From assembly GCA_010279815.1 (NCBI GenBank), contig QEOQ01000508.1, positions 4,699,939 through 4,763,938 of the forward strand: a DNA stretch of 64,000 bases. Reading direction: 5' to 3'. Made by a program: the position numbers and the translations under genes. This DNA comes from Brachionus plicatilis. Taxonomy: Eukaryota > Rotifera > Eurotatoria > Ploima > Brachionidae. Below the pieces are notes generated by a model that was not told the DNA's origin, did not search any database, and was given only the letters and a program-made list of their open reading frames with translations. Shown here piece after piece: positions 56,902 to 64,000 of the stretch; the first letter of the stretch is position 1; each line of letters begins with the position of its first letter.

Positions 56902-59646
56902 TTAAAATTCAAATTTCAAAGCAGGAATACTAAAATCAATATATTCCGGATTAATGCCCAATTTATCAACACGACCACCTATAGTTGTGTTTTTACGCGA
57001 CAATTTTAGGTCTGAATCATTTTCCAACGGCGCTATACTATCGAATTCCCAAATAAAATCAAATGGATTTTTGGGAATTTCTTTAACTTCCTTGGTTATC
57101 GGAACTGATTTTAATCTAACGGGAAGTTCTTCTGATTCATTTTTCTCGTTCAAATTCTCATTCAAATCTTCAACATTTAGCTTTATTTCGTCATTTTTTT
57201 CAGTGTCTAAATTTTCAACATTTTCAGGCTCATCATAATCAGGAAATTTAGCAATCTCGGCTCGCTTTCGTGAAAATATGGGAGTCAATTTTTTTGGCTT
57301 GGACGGATAATTTTTAACCTCATCTTTGATCCCGTAATTTTCAGTATTTTCTGTAATTTTAATAGGGTCTTCATTTTTTGTTAAAGGAGTCCAAAAGCCT
57401 AAATTGTAAAAATAGAATTTTTAATTAAAATTTTTCTAACAAACCTTGATTTGAATCAGCCGTTTTCGGCAGTATAGATTGATTTAGAGAACTTGGTTTA
57501 TCACCCATTATAATAGGTCTTTTTTAAAGATTAATTAAAAAATAAATAATTTAGAACAAATAAACATCACTTGAAATTTTTTATCATCATAGATTCTTTT
57601 TTTTTTTTTCTAACTTAATAAAAAATAATTAAATGAAAAATGTGAGGATTTTTTTGTCCAAAAATATACCGAAAAAGACCATTCCAGCTACCAGCAGCAG
57701 AATCGAAGCAAAAACTAGTAACAAAACAGCTCCAATAATTTCCAAATATGCTTTTAATTAAAAAGATTATAAGTTTTATCATGAGCAAAGGTAAAATTAC
57801 CATAGTCAAAATCTGAAATTGGCTGAATGCTGCTATATCCAGTACAGTATGCATTTGCAATAATTACAATAATTGCTGCGCCAAGTTCCAACACAGCATC
57901 AATACATATTCCAATTGTTACTCCAAAGTTTATATCATCAGCTTAAAATCCTAATTTAGAGCGGTTCTAATAAAATCGTAACATTAACGATCCAGCCAGC
58001 GGTCCAACGGTAACTTTGCCGTCCCTACCCGTCCGAGCAGTCCGATCCATCTGGCTATGCCGACCGATGCTGGTCGGATAGGTCGGACGACATGGCGGTG
58101 GAAGCTAGTGGTGTTCCGCATTTTGGATTTTACCATTTTTTACGTAAAATAAGGTAAAATTTCAATATTTTACGTAAATTGCTGTAAAAACAAAAATATT
58201 CAAAATTGTGAAATTACATACAAAACTTCCAATACAAAATAAAAAAATTTTAGAACTTTTGTTCTAATAGTCAAAGTCTTGCTCTTCAGATAAAATAAAG
58301 TGAAATAATTTTTGCTTCACCTACTGAGGAATTCTGCAAATTCTGTGCAAAATAATTCCATTTTATTTTTAATACTTTTAGATTGAGTGCAATTTTGCAG
58401 ACTTAATCAGTAGGTGTATTAGCATAGCTAGTAATTAAAAAAGGCACAACAAACTATGATGCATCATTTGATACTCTTTGAAAGAACTCTGTGATTTATT
58501 CAAGAGTTTAAATTCTTAATGCTTCATTAAAATTAACTTTCAACTTATATAGAATTTGTAACATATTTTAATTTTTTATGGTGTATTTTTGTAAATGTGT
58601 GTGATTGTCTTTCTTAGATTAGTAAAATTTTATACAAATTCAATTTTTTTTTTAACTTAATCCTAAGCTAATTGAATATTGGAGAATCAAGATCCATTGA
58701 AATAAGCAAGCACCCAACTCGCAGCATATTATCACAAGTGGTACCGTTGTTGAGTCAGAAGAAACTTAAATTAAATCATCATTTTTTAATAAAATTTATT
58801 TATTTTTGTTTATTTACGAGTAGGATTTATCCAGAAAATCAAACTCACCACAATCAAGACCAAGGATAGGACAAGAGTCAGAACCAGGAAAAAAGTTTCA
58901 GGCACAGTCCCTTTAAAATAAAAAAAAATAAAAAAAATTAAAATTTCACTCTTGATTATACCATAAAAAGAAAAGTGAAAAAGTAATGTAGCTACGACAA
59001 GAACGACAAAATTCAAAATAACTAATGTATACTGAACTGTGTTCCAAGCTCCGTCCAAACAAGTACTATCTTAAAGATGATTTTTAATTTTTTATTTCAA
59101 TAAATTATCAATAACATACTTGAGCTTGTAGAACTAATTGAATTTGTAATTGAAGTGGTAGTGGTTGTGGAGGTTGTAGTTAAAATGACTATAGTCGCTG
59201 TATCAGAGCTTGAAGGGCTACATCCAGATATTCTAAAATGGTTGCATAAAACTTCATAAGTATTGAGAACATCAGAAAAAATTGTATTTTTGATCTCAAA
59301 AGTTGATATTATGTCGGTGCCAGAGCTTTCGAATCAAACTGCATACTTAGATTGATCTGCAGAACTTGTATAAGCACCTTCATAAAAAACCGTTATTCCA
59401 CTAGAAGGCGTACTTGAAGGGTAATATCGCCAAACGATCCCATCTTCACCAAAACCCGTCACTGTAGCTTTTAAAAAAACTGAACTTCCATATTGAACTG
59501 AATATGACGACTGAGTAAATGATACACTAAAAGCCGCATTTACTGAAATTTAATATCAATATTTTTTTCTAAATTTAAATAAAAAAATTACTTTTAAGCA
59601 AATTGTAAAGGCATATAATATCGAAATAGATGTGGACAAGTTTCAT
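56902..59646 (-). CDS. CD47-like protein B, paralogue of A, with an in-frame TGA
   Basis: Exons (minus strand): 59646-59592, 59542-59120, 59069-58962, 58910-58818, 58764-58657, 57941-57801, 57750-57670, 57613-57571, 57518-57445 and 57398-56902 (TAA). The joined length is 1623 nt (540 codons) with consistent phases. Exon lengths 93, 108, 141 and 81+43=124 equal those of gene A. The layout is signal peptide, Ig domain, short Thr/Ser stalk, five TM, polybasic RKKKK, and a tail with NPFDFIW (486-492) and RKNTTIGGRVD. Codon 88 (59336-59334) is TGA inside the Ig domain, and the first canonical Ig Cys is replaced (VFLKATVTG), while IVWRYYPS matches IVWVYYPS of A. All splice sites and the remaining frame are intact, so this is either a very recent pseudogene, a null allele, a sequence error or a recoded stop. 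It lies head to tail with gene A. Confidence 0.7.
57942..58656 (-). other. Intron of gene B with a GC-rich hairpin and MITE remnants
   Basis: It contains a GC-rich segment (57985-58110) full of GTCCG/CGGAC repeats able to fold (GTCCGAGCAGTCCGATCC with GGTCGGATAGGTCGGAC; inner CCGACC..GGTCGG), then TTTTACGTAAA motifs (about 58135-58190) and a one-armed relative (about 58205-58410) of the element at 62561-62903. Confidence 0.55.
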
Positions 59647-61519
59647 TTGATCTAAATATTTAAATTTGTTAAACATGACTTTGAATTTATTTAAGATATT
59701 AAGCATTATAAGATTTTTACATAGACATAACAGATGTTGAAAAATTTAAACAGGTCAGACGAATGTTTTATTAATTTTTTTTCAGAAAAATGTCACAATC
59801 TTAAATTTTGATAGCTTGAGTCTAATTTTGATAATCTACATTATAAATTATAAGAATATAGATTTACTTTCGAAAATTGAAAATTTTACAATTTCTTGAT
59901 TGAGAATTAAAGTTGAGATTTTTAATCAAACCTAAAGAGAAACTAAAATTAATTAATTAGCTACGAATAAGACTCAAATTCAGAAAGGTATCAGGAATAC
60001 AAAAAGAAGCAAACAATCTTCGATATTTATAAATTTTTAACTAATTTTTTTCTACAATGAAATTAGAACGGATATTACGATTATATATTTGATTTTTTTT
60101 TAATTTAAAATTTAATTCAACCTTTACCATTTAAATAAATTAAAAAGAAACATTTTATTAAAATACAAAAGTATTTTTTATAGGCTCCATATTATCCCGT
60201 CTAATCAATAATGAATTCGTCAAATTTACTTAAATTTAATGTCGTATATTTATTTAATTTGTCATATAAAATATTAAATGTCTAATCAAAAAAATCAAAT
60301 ATTTAAAAAATATAAGGAAGCTAAATTAATTTAACAAAGCCTTTTTCATTTTTGCTGGTCTACCTGTGTCTCTGTTAAGAGTACGGTATACGCAGCTGCT
60401 GTGAAATCTTGGATTAGATTGATTGATTGATATCTGAACTGACTATTTATTGATTTGACTTTTTAATCATTTATTAGGCAATTAATATAATATTTGAGAA
60501 CTAATTATCTATCAGACAATTAAATTTTTATTTGACGGTTTAATATTATTCCTATTATATATTTTAAATAACTCCGTAAAAATATGTTAATCTAATAGGT
60601 ATATAAATTCTTGTAAAATCTAATTTTAATTTTTAAAATAAGCCTTAAAATTTATAAAAGAGTCCTTGCAAATTTAAATGACAAAATTTTAAAAGATATT
60701 ACTGAAATATTCGTTCAATTATTTTGCTTTTATAATAAAGACTTTCTATAATATTTAATAATTTTCTTTTGTTTTAGAAAAAAAACAAACACTCTACTTA
60801 AGAAGTTTAAGCTGAAAAGATTTTGTGGAAAAAAAATTTCAAGTACTTTAAGTTTCAACATTAGAAAATTTATATTAAAAGGATATTATTTTAATTGATC
60901 TTAATATATTAATTTTTTATATTCCGTGCTTGTAATTTCAATTCGAAACCAAATTTAACAAAAACGACAGTACTGTAATGGAAATTAATTTTTTTTCAAT
61001 TATTTGCATATATCATTTTAGAGTTAAGTGGATATTTAAAAGATTTAAACAAAACTTATACTTGATGACTAAAACTTCGATTTTCCTATGAAATTCATTT
61101 CAATTAAACAGGAAATTTAGCATTCAAAATTAAAGTTCTTTTTTTAAATTTTTTAATATTTAGTAAGATGATACATTTCGATTTTATGAAAAAAAATTAC
61201 TTTTTGTATTTGTAACAAATTTGATGACTGGCTTTTAATAATTAATAAAAATTCATTTTAATAATTTAGTTTAGTAGAGAATAATTTAATAATATGCTTT
61301 AAAAAGTGAAATTAAGCATACTTATTTGATTGTTTTTCAAAAATTAATGTAACTAGCAGAATATTTTGAGTTTTAAACGTTTTATTGATTAAAAATTATT
61401 GATTTGAGAATTAAATCTAATTGTACAATAATTGTTATTAAAATATAAAGTAAGAATTGTCAGACATATCGTAAATTGCTACAAAAATATAAATTATAAA
61501 TTATAAACTAGTTATATGA
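59647..61519. other. 5' flank of gene B; AT-rich DNA with a possible retroelement tail
   Basis: Promoter-proximal DNA for gene B lies at its left end. A less AT-rich patch at 60345-60430 ends in ATTGATTGATTGAT, which resembles the simple-repeat 3' tails of RTE-like retrotransposons (tentative). Otherwise no features seen. Confidence 0.35.
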
Positions 61520-62058
61520 TTAAACAAGATAGAGACTAGCTCTCGCGTTTTGGCTGTTGGAATCGGTGCGAAGTTTTCGAAGGAACTTCTGTAAGAAGCT
61601 GTTGCGATAAGCAGCCTTGTTTGCTTTTCTTGTTTGGAAAGGGAAGCGTGCGTTCAAGCGAAGGTTGCGTGGTTGAGATGACGTGATGGGATGGTTTGGG
61701 TCAGCCAGAATTCTATTGAGTGTTTGTTCGCAGACATGGTCTATAAACTCGGCGATTGGGAGGAGTTTGTAAGAGCCTGCAGTCTGATCATCGATTCCCA
61801 TGATTCGCCATAAACGGGAGTTGAAAGCGTTCATCTCACACTTAGCAGCAGCAGAGGTTGAAGTAAGTATTACGGCGGTGTACGTAAAGTGGCTGAGACA
61901 ATATGCTCGGTATACACAAATGAGCATCGGCGTAGACCAGCCATTGAGTTTAAGCTGCTTGAGCAAAAACTCGACAGGGCTGACAATTGAGCGTACACGT
62001 CTCCATTGGAGATCGAGGTCGAGCGAGTCAGAAAGCTCAAAGCCGAATTTTATTCAAT
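61520..62058 (-). mobile_element. Non-LTR retrotransposon fragment, reverse transcriptase C-terminus
   Basis: The minus strand is open from about 62058 to 61520 (stop), about 179 codons: LDLDLQWRRVRSIVSPVEFL, LLKQLKLNGWSTPMLICVYR, AYCLSHFTYTAVILTSTSAA and ..MNAFNSRLWRIMGI. The K-x-L-R/K-L-N-G, Y-K/R-A-Y-x-L-S-H-x-x-Y and R-x-x-x-I-x-G-I motifs belong to the thumb region of non-LTR reverse transcriptases. It is much more GC-rich than its surroundings and has no stops, so it is probably a young, 5'-truncated insertion. A short A/T-rich tail follows the stop. Confidence 0.75.
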
Positions 62059-62560
62059 AAATAGGCTGAAAAGGAAGATTTAAAATTAAAATTTAGATCT
62101 TTTTAATAAAAAAATTAATTTAAAAATTAAAAATAATAATGATCTGAAATATTTTTTAAAATTTGCTAATTAATCCTTTACATATTATAGTGAAGAAAAA
62201 TTAAAAGAAAATTAAAAGTTTTAATTTAAGAATTAAGTATTGTAACTTGTAACATGATGCACTAATCTAAATTAGCAAAAAGGTTTATGGGGTTGTAAAG
62301 TTCATTTCAATTCGATAGTTTCAATTCAGAAAAATTTGAATAACTTTTAACTAAAAGAAAAAATTCAGTGCTGTAAAATGTCTAATGTTTAAGCAACTTT
62401 GCTTAATCCGAAAATATATATCTGCAAAAACTCTGCAATATACTTTCAAGTAGATTAGAATACTTTTTAATGCCGTGCAAAATGCAGAAAATCAGAGTAT
62501 TTTGCAGACCTGTTTTACTGCTTTTAGCAAATTTGCTTATAATTAAGCATCTGATAAAGG
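62059..62560. other. Intergenic AT-rich DNA with TGCAGA-type short repeats
   Basis: At about 62420-62515, CTGCAAAAACTCTGCAATA and AGAGTATTTTGCAGACCTG form a short inverted pair. Similar TTGCAGAGTTTTTTGCCGAG-type sequence occurs at the centre of the 37-kb palindrome and near 11795. No coding sequence. Confidence 0.4.
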
Positions 62561-62903
62561 CATTGTGAAATTTCATACAAAACTTCCAATAAAAATTTTT
62601 ATAACTTTTGTTCTAAATGTCAAAAACTTGTTCTGTTAATGAAACAAAATAAAACAACTTTTGTTTCACCTAATGCGCAAGCCTTCAAAATATGTGCAAA
62701 TTAATTGCGTTTAATTTTTAATACTTTTGAATACAGTGCAATTTTGCAGAATTTGCACTTATTTTGCAGATTTTCACAGTAGGTGAAACAAAGGTTTTTC
62801 ATTTTGTTTCATTAACAGAACAAGTTTTTGACATTTAGAACAAAAGTTATAAGAATTTTTTATTTTTGTATTGGAAGTTTTGTATGAAATTTCACAATGC
62901 CCT
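62561..62903. mobile_element. MITE with long inverted ends (about 110 bp each)
   Basis: The ends starting GGCATTGTGAAATTTCATAC (about 62560) and, on the other strand, GGGCATTGTGAAATTTCATA (from about 62903) pair through ACAAAACTTCCAAT, AACTTTTGTTCTAAATGTCA and GAAACAAAAT. The centre has TTTTGCAGAATTTGCACTTA. The flanks GATAAA and CTTTATA leave the duplication unclear. A partial relative lies at 58205-58410. Confidence 0.75.
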
Positions 62904-63240
62904 TTATATAAATAAATTCTATTTTTTAGTAAAAAAATTATTCAAATTTTTCTCAATTGAAAATATTGAATTGAAAAGTACTTCACAACCCCAAGGTTTA
63001 TTGCATTAAAAGTATTTTTCTTAAGATTTGATTAAGCCTATAATAATTATGCCATAATAAGTAATTAAATGGTACATTGACTAATGTACATTAAATAAAT
63101 TATATTAACTAAAATAAAGTACCAAACTAAAATAATACTTTATCTCATAAACCAGATTTATTATATATCAAGTTCTATGTTTTTCATTTTAATTTATACA
63201 ACAAGTGGCTCGCCTATTAATTAAGACGAGCACATGTCAG
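62904..63240. other. AT-rich DNA, nothing recognised
   Basis: No open frames or repeats of note. Confidence 0.3.
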
Positions 63241-63289
63241 TGTGTAGGGAACGAGTGTATGCAACTGCACAGCGAACTGAGTACATACA

Positions 63290-63945
63290 CAGTGATGTCC
63301 TCATCACATTAACTTGACTGAACATTTACCCTTTCCAATTTTCTTAACCAGACCTTCAACACATGTCTCCAAAAACTCATTAAACGGTTCTTAAACTGAA
63401 CCAGGTATCTTGAAATGATCCCATATGCGTTTTGCGACTATTGTATGAACCGTCACGGTATCTAGCAAAAAATTTACGGAGTTTTTACAACTTCCCACAA
63501 ATCAATCGAGTTTCTTCTCCAAACATTCCACAAACTTTTGTCGAACATTACCCGATTTGTTGATTCCCCGATTTGAGACGCTTTGCTCTGTTCGTTCTCA
63601 TTTTTCAAATGTTGTCATGTTCGTATTATTTTTTTTTGAATAACAGTCCGGAAACATATTCATTTAATTTTTCTCAAGAAACAGTCCGACTCCGAAAGAC
63701 CATATTTTCAGCAGAACAGACTTAACTGCGGAGCCTGCTGGTTAATTTGGTCTTGCCATCTAAATTGCTTGTTGACCTTTTGTATTTCTATAGGTATCAA
63801 ATACTCCCGGATTTCTTAAAGGCTTAATCTGAATAATCAGATTCAAATTTTGGCCCTTGGTTATAGGAATTGCTCCTCTTATGGTATTCTCAATGTGGGA
63901 TCTTGCCAAGATTCGATGTAAGAATTCGTTCGATGCCATTTAAAT
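63290..63945 (-). pseudogene. Decayed coding sequence of unknown origin
   Basis: The region is less AT-rich than the surroundings and the minus strand shows coding-like pieces in changing frames: MASNEFLHRILARSHIENTI.. from about 63938, VNKQFRWQDQINQQAPQLSL near 63750, and VNFLLDTVTVHTIVAKRIWD, HFKIPGSV, EPFNEFLETCVEGLVKKIGK near 63470-63330. Multiple stops and frame changes show it is dead. I do not recognise the family; a transposon-derived gene is likely from context. It may extend past the window. Confidence 0.35.
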
Positions 63946-64000
63946 CTAAATGTATCGTCACTAAATGCACGTTGAGTTTAGTTTTAATATTTACTGGGTA

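Noticed and set aside
57615..57860. 81-aa reverse frame over gene B exons
   Set aside because: Out of frame with the TM5 exon; the spliced frame matches gene A residue by residue.
1..64000. CRISPR arrays, bacterial operons, rRNA or prophage
   Set aside because: None seen; gene structure and content are animal.

Overview
The window is very AT-rich animal DNA. Genes have spliced exons with GT..AG introns, some only about 45-60 nt and others several kb long, and the introns and intergenic DNA are full of decayed transposons. The gene set (voltage-gated sodium channel, LRRK-type Roco kinase, fused PHM-PAL amidating enzyme, FMRFamide-receptor-like GPCR) is that of a bilaterian with a nervous system. 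The extreme AT bias and the mix of tiny and large introns fit a spiralian, and a monogonont rotifer such as Brachionus is my best guess. That assignment is inference only.

Layout. (1) 2-367, + strand: last exon of a Nav channel that runs in from outside the window. (2) 3291-19408, - strand: a complete 7-exon LRRK1-like gene (ankyrin, LRR, Roc, COR, kinase, WD40-like), with introns loaded with terminal-inverted-repeat (TIR) elements. (3) 21678-27257, + strand: a complete 8-exon bifunctional peptidylglycine alpha-amidating monooxygenase, divergent from LRRK across about 2.3 kb. (4) 28310-31400: a 3'-truncated non-LTR retrotransposon with a gag-like ORF1 and an endonuclease domain. (5) 32604-35791, + strand: a two-exon gene for an unrecognised Asn/Ser-rich protein. 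(6) 36.3-40.4 kb: a cluster of 5'-truncated reverse-transcriptase fragments, all on the - strand, with a 750-bp palindrome and a hAT-type MITE. (7) 40.4-49.2 kb: a gene-poor block. (8) 49246-50496, + strand: an intronless peptide GPCR. (9) 51778-59646, - strand: two tandem paralogous multi-exon genes. (10) 59.7-64 kb: more retroelement and MITE debris.

The most interesting content is the tandem pair at 51.8-59.6 kb. Reconstructing the exons gives proteins with a signal peptide, one Ig domain, a Thr-rich stalk, five membrane helices and a cytoplasmic tail with a conserved PFDFIW motif. This is the architecture of vertebrate CD47, including an extracellular Cys between TM4 and TM5. The two copies share exon lengths exactly (93, 108, 141 and 124 nt) and intron phases, but the upstream copy has an in-frame TGA in its Ig domain. 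The second notable point is the LRRK kinase, whose Mg-binding motif is DYS rather than DYG: the reference residue here is the one that human LRRK2 acquires in the G2019S mutation.

The neuropeptide theme links two otherwise independent genes: PAM makes C-terminally amidated peptides, and the GPCR resembles receptors for such peptides. All exon boundaries were read by eye from splice consensus, reading phase and family resemblance. Nothing was confirmed by transcript data or database search.
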